The position numbers were made by a program, and so were the translations under genes. Below, in pieces: positions 40,121-52,745 of a DNA stretch of 64,000 bases (within the stretch, counting starts at the first letter, position 1; the number at the start of each line of letters is the position of its first letter). This DNA comes from Chondrilla cf. caribensis. Taxonomy: Eukaryota; Porifera; Demospongiae; Chondrillida; Chondrillidae. The stretch spans positions 519,519-583,518 of the forward strand of contig OZ026570.1 in NCBI GenBank assembly GCA_964020155.1, in the 5' to 3' direction. Below the pieces are notes generated by a model. That model did not search any database. It saw only the letters and a list, made by a program, of their open reading frames with translations, and had not been told where the DNA came from.

Positions 40121-43100
40121 GGGTGGGTGGATGTATATGTGGATGTGTGTGTGGATGTGTGTGGGTGGATGTGGATGTGAGTGTGAATGTGAGTGTGTGT
40201 GTGTTCTTGATGTGTGTGTATGTACGTACGTATTTTGCGTGGGTGGATGTGTATGTGGATGTGTGGGTGGATGTGGGTGGGTGTGGATGTGAGTGTGTGG
40301 GTGTGTTCTTGATGTGTGGGTGTGTGTGTGGGTGTGTGCATGTGCACATACACATGTATATAACAGTGGGCAGATGTGTGTGGTCCATAACTCACTGTCG
40401 TCTGTTTGTTGAGAGTTAGTTATTGTGTCCATGTTGGACATTAAATATGGACGGGAGAGATAAGGTACATAATACCATGCATCATGGGCTATGTTATCCA
40501 TCACTGACCTTCGGACAGTTGTTGACTAAGAGTGAACGTAGTTTGATACTCGGTAACTAGAGACCCTACTCTTTTCACTGTGATGCAAACTCCACCATTC
40601 TTCTCTTCAGTGCCATAAGTCTTTCTACCGAACTGCAAGGGAGCTATGGGGACATGTACGTACATTAAAGCACTGTATTCATCTACAGCATATGGCAATA
40701 TTACAATATGTCCAGTACATATCCCTCAGTATGCATGTTCTGTGCGTATTTGTGATGACAATGCATGTGTGGCTGTTGTGATAGCATACTTAAGTACAGA
40801 CCTGTACAAACTGTGACACATTTTCCGCCTCGAGTCAGGAAGGATCCATTTGCACAGAAACAACCTTCCTTGCAACCGTCCACACCTTCGGGAGAATCAC
40901 AGCTTGGAGGAACAAGAGGACCACAAGATTTGTATACTAATCCGTCGGGACATGTTGGAACTGTGGGATACAAGGACAGTAGTTTGTCATGTGCTGAACC
41001 ATGCGCTAATGTTTCACTGAGAGCTTACTGCACACAGTAGGAGGGTCTCCAACTTTGAATCCATTGTCACGACATTCGCTGGCATATCCCAGTATATCAG
41101 TGCAGCCAGCTTCGCTGCCCACCACACAGTGGTCATAGACACACTGCTCGTATGGACTGTCCACTGGCTCTGCGTAGGTGTTTCCTGTTGGGAGTGTTGC
41201 GTGGCAGGAGGCATAGGAACCACTTGTGTCACTCAATGCACTACAAAATGTTTCTGCTGCTGCCAAAGGAGCTCCCGAACAAGCTGGTGGTGGAGGAGGA
41301 GGGGGCGGGGGCTCTGGACACACCCCAGTCACCTTATCAGCGTTGTATTCTTGTGTGAAGAGAGGACTGTTGAAACCAACTGTGGTACCATTTCGCAGGG
41401 CAAATTCGTTAGACCTGTCCTCGTCCCAATTCCCAAACAGCCCACAGACTTTTCCAAACCATCTGATTCCCACTGTAACCGTAAGGACTGTGGAGTAGTG
41501 CTGAACAGTGACGTCTTCTTTGGGAAGGTTGGCAGTGAAAAAGGATCCGCTGAGAGTGACTGCCATGTCCTCTCTCGCTGGTGTGTTTCCAATGAAGGAG
41601 TAGCTGTTTGTCAGTCGGCTGTATCGGACCATTGTCCCCAGTCGTGGCACTCTCAGTATTGACTCGTCGACGCATGTGGGAGCACGTCCTCCCGAGCATT
41701 GGTTGCTGGTGACGTGGTAGACTGACCAGGTCTGTTCTTGGCAGTCTTCTGCAGCCACATGTGAACACTGGGGGAAGATGGTGTAGTAGACCCCATCAAA
41801 GGTGGTGTAGTGAGGGTCACCAGAGCAATGTGCTGAGTTCTTTGGGCAGGTGGCTAAGCATTTACTTTTTGTTGTACTGTACATCTGTCCTGCTGGGCAG
41901 TCTTGGAAGCATGCTTCCTTTGGGGCCGTAGTGGGGTTTGGATCCTCGCAAGTTGCACCATTTCCCATTTGCCATTTCTGACCACACGGACACTCTGTGC
42001 AAATGTTGAAATAATTGCCACACCATTCATGTTGTTAGTTTATGTGTGTACTGTTTTTTTCATGTATGTACATACTTAAACATGCGTACATACAATGCTG
42101 AATGTGTATAATCATGAATATACTGTATATATTATTATTATGATGATATTGTATGCTTCGTACAGAGTGTTGGAAATAACAAAAGCGACTGTTGGTCGAA
42201 TGTTGATGACACTTGCAAGAAACATCAACCAAGCTGTATTACTCAAGAGAGCCCCAAAGCAATCCCTCTGATGTGCTGATATGGTTCATATCACATGCAG
42301 TTACATACATACTGGTCACACACTTGCCTTTAATAGTGACATTCCATTCTCCGCCAATTTGCACACTGGAGACGGCAAACATTCTGCAAATCAGCGTTTC
42401 TTCTCCCTCGTTACAGTTGGTGTCAATCTTTGCCGTCAGGTTAGTACATCCTCCTCTCCCGCTCAGCGTTATGGGGTCCACATTAGCATCAATGTCATCG
42501 GGAACCGCTGAAGTGTAGTGTATAAGACATATGTTCAATTGACTCCAACATGTAACAGTACATATTTAGAATAAGTACATAATGTACAGTATGTACATGT
42601 GCTTGTCAACAAGTATGAGTTCCACTGGTCCCAAAGAAGCCACTGGGTACACTGTACATACGCATATATGGATGTGGAATATGTTGTCTGTGTAGACATA
42701 ATATGGTCTTCATATTACATGCATGGAGCTGTATCAGTGTAGTTGAGATTACGTATGGATTGCTGTGGTGGTCAGTAGTAGTCACTTTTCAGAGGTGGTC
42801 AGGTACAGGTACCACTGTACTTACTGTAAGTACATAACTGTAGGAGGCAGAAATTGTTCCCGTTCCGTTCTGTAAAGACGGATACGAAGCGCCGTACAGT
42901 TCCGTCTCGTTGTAGTCTTCTCCATAGAACGCTATTCCGTTCAAACCGTATTAATAGCAAGAAAAATCCAACTTACCGTCGTCAAAGATAGAAGTGTGAC
43001 ATAGGACGTTTTTAATATGCTGTTCTTCAGCGAATACGCAAAGCGAAGGATTCCTTGCTTTCTGCTACTCGTGCGGCTTCAAAGAACCAACAATCATCCG

Positions 43101-44916
43101 CCATCTTCGAGAGAAGAGGACGATGATCAAGGCTTCAAGGAGGGAATACAGAAATTCAAATCCAAAATAAATTTTAAAATATAAAATCGTTTTATAGGCG
43201 ACGATCCTAATAGTTCAAACAGCACCTGACGCTTTTGCTCGTTATTTTCGTGTTAAGGTAATTCCGTTTCGTGTCTTTTTTTATATTCGCTATAATGCGG
43301 TGGAAACTAGTCTAGCCATAGTCTAGCTAGCTAGACCGTCCCTAGGAGGCGCCGAGGGGCGGAAAAGGGAAGTGACGGTCTAGCCCATAGATACTCGACC
43401 TTATACTGGTCGAGTATCTATGTCTAGCCCAAGTAGCGATTAGTTCACACCTGCCAATTAACAAATAACACGTATAGGGTTTCTAAGGCTCACCACACCC
43501 CGTACGTGTTAGGAGGACCATAGATACTCTAACCATAGTCTATGCTCTAACTCAGTTTAGAATATCTGTGGGAGGACAGGGGAAAGCAAGGAAAGAATAG
43601 ATCTAGTCTTGTTTTGTCGATAATGCAATGATTCTTTGTCAGAATATGTTCTCAATTTGTATCGCTCATTGTGAACATCGACATCTCTAACCACCCTGTG
43701 AACGCACAGCAGACAAACTATGTTCGCAAAAGTATTTCATCTGTTTGTTCATCAGAAATAAAAGCAATGACACTACTAGGACTGAATATGTTGATTCTCA
43801 TTCCTTTGTTTGCTATCCTTGATTGGCAACTTGCCATGACCGATCAGGAGACATACAATCCTATCATGTCCTTGCAAAATACTAGTAATCGCGTTCATCT
43901 GACTGTCAGATGGGTGAATATTCCCATCTACCGACGACGAGTACGTAGTACCAGCCTCCATGATACTTAACAATTAACTAAACAGAATCAATGAATATCA
44001 TTGCCAAGATTCTTGGCAGTAGCATTTCATTGGTTGTTGGTCACATGCTCAGGTGTGAACTGATTGCTACTTGGGCTAGACCGTCCCTTCCCTTTTCTGC
44101 CCTTCGGCGCCTCTTAGGGACAGTCTAGCTAGCTAGACTAGGTGGAAACGAATGCGGAACGGTGTTTTGCTGAAATGCAAAACAGGAACGAACTTTTGCC
44201 TCCTATCATACATAAAACGGCTGACTTGAAGTAAATGAAGTGAATAAAGCTAATCAACATGTGTGTTTGTTGAAATGTGTGCATGTGTCCATCTGTTTAT
44301 TCTCACTTGCAGTGCCTCCAGTACAGACTACAGTCACGTCCACATCGCCGGTTACTGGTATGTCACATTGCAGGCAAAGTTGAATGGTCTGGCCCTCAGT
44401 GACGCATCTATCTAGGTTTATGGGAGCACAGCTAGCTATTGGAAGTTTAGAAACATGCAGAGTGCATAATTTCCACTTCAAGCCGTATTGACCAACACAC
44501 TGTGAACTTACGTCTCTGTGCCTGCACCCCAGGTGGGTATCCTGTATGGAAAGTGTACAGAGATTGACAGTACTGAGTTTGAAACTTGGAATATCCACAA
44601 CTATCCCTGTGCTGGTACACGTGTATACACTCTGTAGTGTTATTTTGATTAATCATAACTATAAATGTAACTAGAATATTTGCAATTTAAGGCAAAAACT
44701 GTAACTATGACTAAAATCTAGGAATTGGCTACATACTATAACTAAAACTAATATTCCATTTTCTGTCATCAGTCGATTAACTATAACTATTACTAAAATA
44801 GGTTTCTACTAACTAAAACAACACTAATACTCTGCATCCTGTGTAAGTATAGCAGTAATCCTGTGTTACTCACCAAGGGCTAGTAGCAAGCAGACTAGAA
44901 TGATCTTGAGCTCCAT
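37650..44916 (-). CDS. Family gene A: secreted Calx-beta/VWD/C8/TIL/NTR protein, 12 exons, 854 aa
   Basis: Exons in transcript order: 44916-44874, 44541-44512, 44435-44307, 42507-42328, 41994-41029, 40960-40802, 40643-40509, 39996-39787, 39599-39462, 39040-38831, 38400-38314, 37927-37650 (2565 nt). Every junction is phase 1. Domains: signal peptide MELKIILVCLLLALG; Calx-beta (25-127, over two exons); Cys-rich segment; VWD (about 186-335, GDPHYTTFDG and CGLFGNWD); nine prolines; C8 (about 365-443); TIL (446-502); Calx-beta (503-617); Calx-beta (618-733); acidic loop DRDGDANDVCD; NTR (763-854). The conserved ATG was chosen; an in-frame ATG 24 bp upstream is absent from B. Oddities: the donor after exon 4 is GC (G|GCAAGT) where B and C have GT, and intron 3 carries nested transposons. 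The protein is secreted; a matrix, adhesion or recognition role is inferred from composition. No paralogue is named with certainty. Confidence 0.88.
37975..38175. repeat. 47-bp minisatellite in intron 11 of gene A
   Basis: Four full 47-bp units start at 37975, 38022, 38069 and 38116, followed by a partial unit. The unit includes CCTGCAGGTCCTAGTACAT. The same array occurs in the same intron of B and C with five units. Confidence 0.9.
40047..40119. repeat. (TG)n microsatellite in intron 7 of gene A
   Basis: About 36 TG units are followed by a degenerate TGGATG/TGTGGG-rich tail to about 40,340. The same tract in B has about 14 units and in C about 43. Confidence 0.95.
43308..44140. mobile_element. 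Nested inverted-repeat element with 9-bp target duplication
   Basis: Long inverted ends (about 100-150 bp, starting TAGTCTAG) are flanked by a perfect 9-bp direct repeat GGTGGAAAC at 43299-43307 and 44141-44149. A 9-bp duplication with long inverted repeats is typical of Mutator-like elements. The interior carries only a short unrecognised frame (43671-43970), so it looks non-autonomous. It sits inside the 42841-44205 element and is therefore younger. Confidence 0.7.
43386..43422. repeat. Perfect hairpin, 15-bp arms
   Basis: CATAGATACTCGACC, a 7-nt loop and its exact reverse complement lie inside the left inverted repeat of the nested element. The right end has no counterpart. Confidence 0.85.
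44635..44830. repeat. AT-rich insertion in intron 1 of gene A
   Basis: About 195 bp of degenerate AACTATAACTA-like repeats. In B and C the sequence passes directly from the left flank to the right flank ('ACACTCTGCATCCTG'), so this is an insertion or expansion specific to A. Confidence 0.6.
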
Positions 44917-44978
44917 TGTCTCTGGGTCCTTCAGCTGCATGGGCTTGTTAGCTGAATCAGACGTGACAGTCTGCCCAC

Positions 44979-44985
44979 TTTTATA
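44979..44985 (-). promoter_or_regulatory. TATA box of gene A
   Basis: The minus strand reads GGGTATAAAAGTGGGCAG, 63 bp upstream of the ATG. The same box and flanks stand in front of genes B and C at nearly the same spacing. Confidence 0.75.
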
Positions 44986-46285
44986 CCCAAGGATGGTGGT
45001 GGGGATGATTGGTCATGAATATCCTTATGCCAAATGTACTGTACCAGTCGGGAGAATCTGCTGACAGTTCAGATTTTGCTGTGAACGTACGTACTTCATG
45101 AATGTCATTATGTGAAATCCTTTCCATGACATACGTATATTATATATTATATACGTACATATTATGTAAATATACATATAATATATATGTGTTTGCAGCA
45201 CTTCTGTTGCCCTATGTCTAGATTTGGCTGTGTATTAGTGTATTGGTATTGTCCAATGCAATTATACTGTACACATGTGTATTTGAGAGACTTCAACTTT
45301 ACCAACACTATCCATTGATCTCTCAATATTTGCTGCACGTGCGTGATTTCAGGGGTCAGTTCATGGTACTATTGAGTATGATTGATATAATAACTAGGTA
45401 ATCCTGAAGCTCCACAGGTCCTCGAGCCTTGCACTACCTGGCATCATTTCTTGGAATCCCTCCCCTGTGTATACTTGTGGACTTCCCAAGAAGCAGCACA
45501 ACTGTATCATTAGTGTGTTGTTGTGTAGTGTTCACTAGCTGCTGTTGGTTTCCCTGGGTGTTTGTTTGTGCAGGTGAACAGGTGAGAGTGTGTGTACATG
45601 GTGAGATCATGTAACCAGAGCTGGAGATGACCCCTAACTCCTTGTGGAGATACGTTAGGTACAATAACTATTAGCTACGGTAATGTCCTGGAGTAAATCT
45701 TTCAGACGTCACAAGTTGTATGTAATGGTATTCTTTGTTTTGTATATATGAAGTGACCAAGTTGAGAATTTCCGCACTGTGTGCTTGTGAGTGTTTTGCA
45801 GTGAATACCATAATTATCCTCCATCTCATTGTACTCCAGTTATTTCACAAACAATAGCTATGAATTGTATTGATTGAGCTTCATGATCACGTTTAAAAGT
45901 GCAATGTGGAGAGCATCTGTATATGTATATATTATATGGGAACACAGTCCATTGTGTGTCTGTTTCAGTGTGTGTATGTGTTGGAATACTGGTCACTTTG
46001 ATTTTATTTCTTTTGTCATCTTCCTGCTGTGTCTAATATCCATACAACAGACAATAGACAATAGAAAGTGTTGACCACGGCTGCTGTACATCACCTTAAA
46101 ACGTTAGTGTATCAACCACATTATTCTGAAAAGAGCCAAGAGCAGGATACACACTACACACACCACTATTCTTGTTCCTATTGCCTAACATATTGTCTGC
46201 ACACAACTATAGTGTTATTGCCTAAAACTACAATCCTATTACTACTATCACTGTTGAGTTCTTCTTGGCTGTCTCTTGTGCTTCG
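44986..46285. other. Spacer between gene A promoter and gene B
   Basis: No gene is seen. A block at about 45,340-45,660 (including 'GGACTTCCCAAGAAGCAGCA') recurs at about 52,960-53,250 and 62,380-62,720. A weaker matching block follows to about 46,000. From about 46,060 the sequence matches the 3' flanks of genes A, C and D. An AT palindromic stretch lies at 45,137-45,190. The whole spacer belongs to the tandem duplication. Confidence 0.65.
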
Positions 46286-48827
46286 TTAAGGACACAGGTT
46301 AGGCAGGACTGGAGTGAAGGCATCGCAATCCCAGACAATCCCATGCTTCTCAACCACAAGTTCTCCTCCATCTAGTTTTCCTCCAACAAGGTAGTCCTTC
46401 CCGAAGTCAAATGAAGGGTTTGAACATTTCCGGATTGGGAGCACCCACAGCTTAGTGGTCTGTCCCGCAGTAAGGGATCCTTTGTAAACCTGCAAGACAT
46501 GGACATTGTAGCCGATGTGACAGTCCTTGGGCTGTATCTCATCCAGGACAGTAACCAAGACAACTGCAGTGAGTAGAACAAGACGATACAGTACACAAAA
46601 GGCTTCTGTGTAACCCTGTTCTATCCTGCAGGTCCTAGTACATACAGAAGTCCCACACAGCCCTGTTCTGTCCTGCAGGTCCTAGTACATACAGGAGTCC
46701 CACACAGCCCTGTTCTGTCCTGCAGGTCCTAGTACATACAGGAGTCCCACACAGCCATGTTCTGTCCTGCAGGTCCTAGTACATACAGGAGTCCCACACA
46801 GCCCCGTTCTGTCCTGCAGGTCCTAGTATAGGAGTCCCACACTACCCTGTTCCCTTGTGTAGTACTTCTATTATATGCATTTACAAGACTTCAACACTGT
46901 ATACCCTTCTGTTGTACGATACGTCTACAGTAGTACTGTACATATGTACAATTTTTCACGTAGCCCTGTTGTATTGTGGGCTACACACACTTACCATTGG
47001 TGTTCCTGTCACAGACATCATTGGCATCACCATCACGGTCAAAACAAGTGAATTGTGATCTCAATGTTCCTTGTGTTGGTGCTGCATCGAATAATATATA
47101 CAATAATGTGTGTACTGATTCATATGTGTGTGTATGTACGTACATGATGTGTATGTGAATGTAGTATACATCGTGAATGAACGTATACGTACATCGATGC
47201 ATGAACATGTCTACTATGAACTGTATGGAGGGTTATGATGTACGTTCATACTGTAGTTATGTATCTACAGAATGTATGTATGTACTGTATATACTGTATG
47301 TAAGTGCATTTGTACCCACCCATGAGTACATATGTGTGTGGAGCACACTATGTACAAAACTCATAGCCAATCCCAAATCCACTCAATCTGTTTCAATCTA
47401 TTTTACTGCTACATGATGGCTCAAGAATTACCTGGTTTCCCCTATGTCTACTATGAACTGTATGGATAGTTATGATGTACTTATCTACAGCATGTATGTA
47501 CTGTATATACATACGCAGCCTATGTATGTAGGTGCATTTGTACGCACCCATGAGTACATATGTGTGTAGAGCACACTATGTACAAGCTCATAGCCAATCC
47601 CAAATCCACTCACTCTGTGACTCTTTTTTGGCGATGAAGGTCAGTGCGTACTTGGGGGAGCATGAGGAGGTGGTGGAGGCTGATTCCTCACAGGGGTCAA
47701 TTTTCTGACTGTAGCACCTGTAGCCACCCTTCTTGGTTCTTATAACGGGGACAAGTACCTTTGAATTCCTGGATCCACTCTTGAACCGTACATTGTATAT
47801 TCCAGATTGATAGTCCTCGAATTCTGTAGGTAAAAAGTTGTCAATATGCATCCTTGCATTATACATCCCAGCTTGAAACTCACTCACACACACTTCCAGT
47901 CTACACTTAGTTCGACTACATAAACTGACCTGTCCACAGATTTGCATAAATATGAATACATGTGTATATGTACACACGTACACCCCATGTATCAGCATTA
48001 CAGTATGTGTATGTTGTGTTAGTAGCAAGTAGGGTGAGTACATAAATCTGTTAGCCCTTAGACACTCATATTCCAATTTGTGATACTGTATCTAATACTT
48101 TATTGCTGATACAATGTAGTGTAACATATATACGTACGTACAATGTTAGTGTATGTACTGTATGTACATACATACATACATATGCAATACAGTTCAACAC
48201 AGTGTGATATGCATAGTGTGATAAAGTGCAAAACAGTGTGACCTACCTTTTGCACTTCCATCCAGTGGGGTAACCACAGCACAAACGTCTGTAGCGGGTG
48301 CTCGGCTGAGGGTAACAGCAGTATCAGAAACAGCCCTGGTGTTCCTAACCCGGTAGACTTGTTGCTTGAACTTGAGACAGTTTCCTGTGGATCAGTTGAT
48401 GTACTGTACATAATATGTGTGTGATATGCCATAGTACATGCATCCATACTGTATAGTCAACATGTTGTCTGTATTGACTGGTACTCGTGGATGTACTTAT
48501 GTATTCAGTGTATGTTGTATAGATACTAGCCTTACTACTTGGAGTATGGTGTATCTGTTGGACTTACGTACCACTTGGTGTATTCTTGACTGTCAATGTG
48601 GACACATCATCAGCTGTACTGAGAGTGACCACCCTGTCTTCATCCGATGTGTCATCTCTATCTACCTTCACCCACACACATTTTGTGTCTTCGCCAGCTG
48701 CAAATGTTACTTGACATTGTGTGGTCCCTCCGCACACTACAGGAGTCTTGTCACAGCCACAGCACTTTCCAGCACGACCACCTAACCCAGAACAAGGTGT
48801 AGATAACTTTTAGCTGAAGTCGCAATG

Positions 48828-48860
<33 letters not shown>

Positions 48861-51800
48861 TGGATGGGTGGATGTGTGTGTGGATTTGTGTGTGAGTGGG
48901 TGTGAATGTGAGTGTGTGGGTGTGTTCTTGATGTGTGTGTGTATGTTGGGTGGATGTGTATGTGGATATGTGTGTGGATGTGTGTGGGTGAGTGTGTTCT
49001 TGATGTATGGATTGGTGTGGGTGTGGGTGTGTGCATGTGCACATACACATGTATATAACAGTGGGGAGATGCTTGTGTTCCATAACTCACTGTCGTCTGT
49101 TTGTTGAGAGTTAGTTATTGTGTCCATGTTGGACATTAAATATGGACGGTAGAGAGATAAGGTACATAATACCATGCATTGTGGGCTATGTTACCCATCA
49201 CTGACCTTCGGACAGTTGTTGACTAAGAGTGAACGTAGTTTGATACTCGGTAACTAGAGACCCTACTCTTTTCACTGTGATGCAGACTCCACCATTCTTC
49301 TCTTCAGTGCCATAAGTCTTTCTACCGAACTGCAAGGGAGCTATGGGGAAATGTACATTAAAGCACTGTATGTACGTATCTACAGCATATGGCAATATTG
49401 CAACTGTTACTATTATGCCCAGTGAATTTGTGATACCAATGCATGTGTGGTTGTTGTAATGCATGCTGTAAAGTACAGACCTGTACAAACTGTGACGCAT
49501 GTTCCCCTTCGAGTCAAGAAGGATCCTTCAACACAGAAACAACCTTCCTTGCAACCGTCCACACCTTCGGGAGAATCACAGCTCGGAGGAACAAGAGGAC
49601 CACAAGATTTGTATACTAATCCGTCGGGACATGTTGGAACTGTGGGATACAAGGACAGCAGTTCGTCATGTGCTGAACCATGCACTAATGTTTCACTGAG
49701 AGCTTACTGCACACAGTAGGAGGGTCTCCAACTTTGAATCCATTGTCACGACATTCGCTGGCATATCCCAGTATATCAGTGCAGCCAGCTTCGCTGCCCA
49801 CCACACAGTGATCGTAGACACACTGCTCGTATGGACTGTCCACTGGCTCTGCGTAGGTGTTTCCTGTTGGGAGTGTTGCATGGCAGGAGGCGTAGGAACC
49901 ACTTGTGTCACTCATTGCACTACAAAATGTTTCTGCTGCTGCCAAAGGAGCTCCCGAACAAGCTGGTGGTGGAGGAGGAGGGGGCGGGGGCTCTGGACAC
50001 ACCCCAGTCACCTTATCAGCATTGTATTCTTGTGTGAAGAGAGGACTGTTGAAACCAACTGTGGTACCATTTCGCAGGGCAAATTCGTTAGACCTGTCCT
50101 TGTCCCAATTCCCAAACAGCCCACAGACTTTTCCAAACCATCTGATTCCCACTGTAACCGTAAGGACTGTGGAGTAGTGCTGGACGGTGACGTCTTCTTT
50201 GGGAAGGTTGGCAGTGAAAAAGGACCCACTGAGAGTGACTGCCATGTCCTCTCTCGCTGGTGTGTTTCCAATGAAGGAGTAGCTGTTTGTCAGTCGGCTG
50301 TATCGGACCATTGTCCCCAGTCGTGGCACTCTCAGTATTGACTCGTCAATACATGTGGGAGCACGTCCTCCCGAGCATTGGTTGCTGGTGACGTGGTAGA
50401 CTGACCAGGTCTGTCCTTGGCAGTCTTCTGCAGCCACATGTGAACACTGGGGGAAGATGGTGTAGTAGACCCCATCAAAGGTGGTGTAGTGAGGGTCACC
50501 AGAGCCATGTGCCGAATTCTTTGGGCAGGTGGCAAAGCATTTACTTTCTGTTGTACTGTACATCTGTCCTGCTGGACAGTCTTGGAAACATGCTTCCTTT
50601 GGGGCCGTAGTGGGGTTTGGATCCTCGCAAGTTGCACCATTTCCCATTTGCCATTTCTGACCACACGGACACTCTGTACAAATGTTGAAATAATTGACAC
50701 GCCATTCATGGTGTTAGTTCATGTGTGTACTGCTTTTCATGTATGTACATATGTACTTACGTATTTATATATATATGCCATTCTAAATGTGTATATTCAG
50801 GTATATGTATATTATACTATATGATAATATTCTATGATTCATACAGAGTGTTGAAAATAATGAAGATGGCTGTTCAGGTCAAATGATGAGGACACTTGTA
50901 AGAAACATCAACCAAGCTGTATTACTCAAGAGAGCCCCAAAGCAATCCCTCTGATGTGCTGATATGGTTCATATCACATGCAGTTGCATATGTACATAGT
51001 GGTTGCACACTTACCTGCAACAGTGACCGTCCATGATCCACCAAGTTGCACACCGGGGACGGTGAACATTCTGCAAGTCAGCGTTTCCTCCCCCTCGTTA
51101 CAGTTGGTGTCAAACACTGCCATCAGGTCGACACATCCTCTTCTCCCAGTCACCGTTAAGGTGTACACATTAGCGGCAACGTCACCGGGAACCGCTGGAG
51201 TGTTAGTGTATAAGATATATTGACTCCAACATGTAGCAGTACACATTTAGAATGAGTACATACGTACATCATGTACAGTATTTACATGTGCTAGTCAACT
51301 GGTACATATGAGTTTCACTGGTCCCAAAGAAGCCGCTGGGTACACACTGTACATACGCACACACAAATATGGGACGTGTTCATAAGGACTACCCATGATA
51401 CCAACAAAATGTAGAATATGTGGTCTGTGTAGACATAATATGGTCTTCATGTGTAGAGGTGTATCAGTGTAGTTGAGATTGCATATTGATTGCTGTGGTG
51501 GTCAATAGTGATCACTTGGTCTTTAATACTGGTTCTGATGTACATTTACTGTACTTAATGTAGGTATTATATGCATAAACCAACTCACCTGTGTGCGCAC
51601 ATTATTGTGTACATACTGTATGCTATGTTCCCATCACTGGGATGTAGATACTGCATGTGATAGTTGTAGCCTGTCTAGGTGTACTACAGCAACGATAAGG
51701 TGATAAGTGATCACTTTATCCTGCTTTTGCGCACCTAGACAGGCTACAAATATTATGTAGCATGTACGCATACATACATATAAAACTATAACTTATTATT

Positions 51801-52282
51801 CAAGTCTTTTAGAAAGGTTGATGAAATTATGTGTTTGTGTTGAAATGTGTGCAAGTGTCCATCTGTTTATTCTCACTTGCAGTGTTTCCAGTACAGACTA
51901 CGGTCACGTCCACATTGCCGGTTACTGGTCTGTCACATCGCAGGCAAAGTTGAACGGTCTGGCCTTCAGTAACGCGTACATTTGTGTTCATGGGAGCACA
52001 GCTAGCTATTGGAAGTTTAGAAACATGCAGAGTGCATAATATCCACTTCAAGCCGTATTGACACTGTGAACTTACGTTGCTGTGCCTGCATCCCAGGTGG
52101 ATATCCTGTATGGAAAGTGTACAGAGATTGACAGTACTGAGTTTGAAACTTGGAATATCCACAAGTATCCCTGTGCTGGTACATATGTGTATACACTCTG
52201 CATCCTGTGTCAGTATAGCAGTAATCCTGTGTTACTCACCAAGGACTAGTAGCAAGCAGACTAGAATGATCTTGAGCTCCAT
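46286..52282 (-). CDS. Family gene B: secreted Calx-beta/VWD/C8/TIL/NTR protein, 12 exons, 854 aa
   Basis: Exons in transcript order: 52282-52240, 52105-52076, 52005-51877, 51194-51015, 50673-49708, 49639-49481, 49340-49206, 48781-48572, 48384-48247, 47823-47614, 47081-46995, 46563-46286. All twelve lengths equal those of A and all junctions are phase 1. Domain order is the same as in A. In the 322-residue VWD/C8 exon I count 7 replacements against A, including Cys to Gly just before SGDPHY. The fourth exon (Calx-beta second half) has about 23 of 60 residues changed. The donor after exon 4 is a normal GT. Intron 10 contains a partial duplicate of the exon-10 donor region (about 47,350-47,400). 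The function inferred is as for A. Confidence 0.88.
46611..46839. repeat. 47-bp minisatellite in intron 11 of gene B
   Basis: Five units start at 46611, 46658, 46705, 46752 and 46799; the last is 6 bp short. They are homologous to the arrays in A and C. Confidence 0.9.
48832..48860. repeat. (TG)n microsatellite in intron 7 of gene B
   Basis: About 14 TG units, the shortest allele of the three paralogous tracts, with a degenerate TGGATG-rich tail to about 49,035. Confidence 0.9.
51666..51747. mobile_element. 82-bp palindromic MITE-like element in intron 3 of gene B
   Basis: The ends GTAGCCTGTCTAGGTG and CACCTAGACAGGCTAC are exact reverse complements, and most of the interior (around GATAAGTGATCAC) also pairs. 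The same element lies at the same place in gene C, so it was inserted before B and C separated. Confidence 0.7.
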
Positions 52283-52349
52283 TGTCTCTTTGGGTCCTTC
52301 AGCTGCTTGGGTTTGGAGTTAGCTGAATCAGACGTGACAGTCTACCCAC

Positions 52350-52356
52350 TTTTATA
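52350..52356 (-). promoter_or_regulatory. TATA box of gene B
   Basis: TATAAAA on the minus strand, 68 bp upstream of the ATG, in a block shared with genes A and C (GTATAAAAGTGGG in A; GTATAAAAGTGGGT in B and C). Confidence 0.75.
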
Positions 52357-52707
52357 CCCAATGGTCGTAGTGGTGGGATGATGGTGTTAATATCAGATTG
52401 GTGATAGCTGACTATACTATTCTTATGTATGGATTGGGAGAAGCTGCTGACGGTATTGAATTGATTGATAACACGCCATGAATGTCATTGTGTGAACTCT
52501 CCTAGCTTGTGAATTCCTGCCTGAGACACACTTCTCTGGGTTGATAGAGGAGAGACAGGTACCCTATGGATGCCTTAATGTTATGTTTTACAAATTCAGC
52601 TGTATTATGTACATTGTACATGGATACGTACCTACATATGTATGTATGTAATGACACCCATTTGATATGGTGCAATCTGCTTGAGTACACTAGGAGATGG
52701 TCCACTA

Positions 52708-52745
52708 CAGTGGAACCTCTATTAAAGGACACTCCCAATAAAGGA
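52708..52745. mobile_element. Remnant left end of a pogo/Tigger-like element
   Basis: After TA, the sequence CAGTGGAACCTCTATTAAAG matches the left end of the element at 60,229. It breaks off after about 38 bp and joins sequence that in the C-D spacer lies about 0.6 kb beyond the right end of that element. This suggests an internal deletion. Confidence 0.55.

Larger units (their letters stand above)
42841..44205. mobile_element. Non-autonomous DNA transposon in intron 3 of gene A (outer element)
   Basis: Imperfect terminal inverted repeats begin TAGGAGGCAGAAATTGTTCC on the left and, on the other strand, TAGGAGGCAAAAGTTCGTTCC-like on the right. The outermost TA is consistent with a TA target duplication, as in Tc1/mariner-type elements. 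The intron positions of B and C lack it. No transposase is visible. A second element is nested inside. Confidence 0.65.

Noticed and set aside
40029..40504. Long Cys/Val- or His/Thr-rich frames over the (TG)n tracts in all three genes
   Set aside because: They are translations of intronic microsatellites, not proteins.
41129..41662. 177-codon plus-strand frame opposite the VWD exon of gene A (and copies at 49808 and 57337)
   Set aside because: It is the antisense of a well-supported VWD/C8 exon, has no domain of its own, and its conservation follows from the sense exon.
43671..43970. 99-codon frame inside the nested element of gene A as a transposase
   Set aside because: It is too short, has no catalytic motif, and an equally long frame exists on the opposite strand.
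44940..44942. Upstream in-frame ATG of gene A (MQLKDPET before MELKII)
   Set aside because: The corresponding codon is AAG in B, and the downstream ATG gives a compact signal peptide in all three copies.
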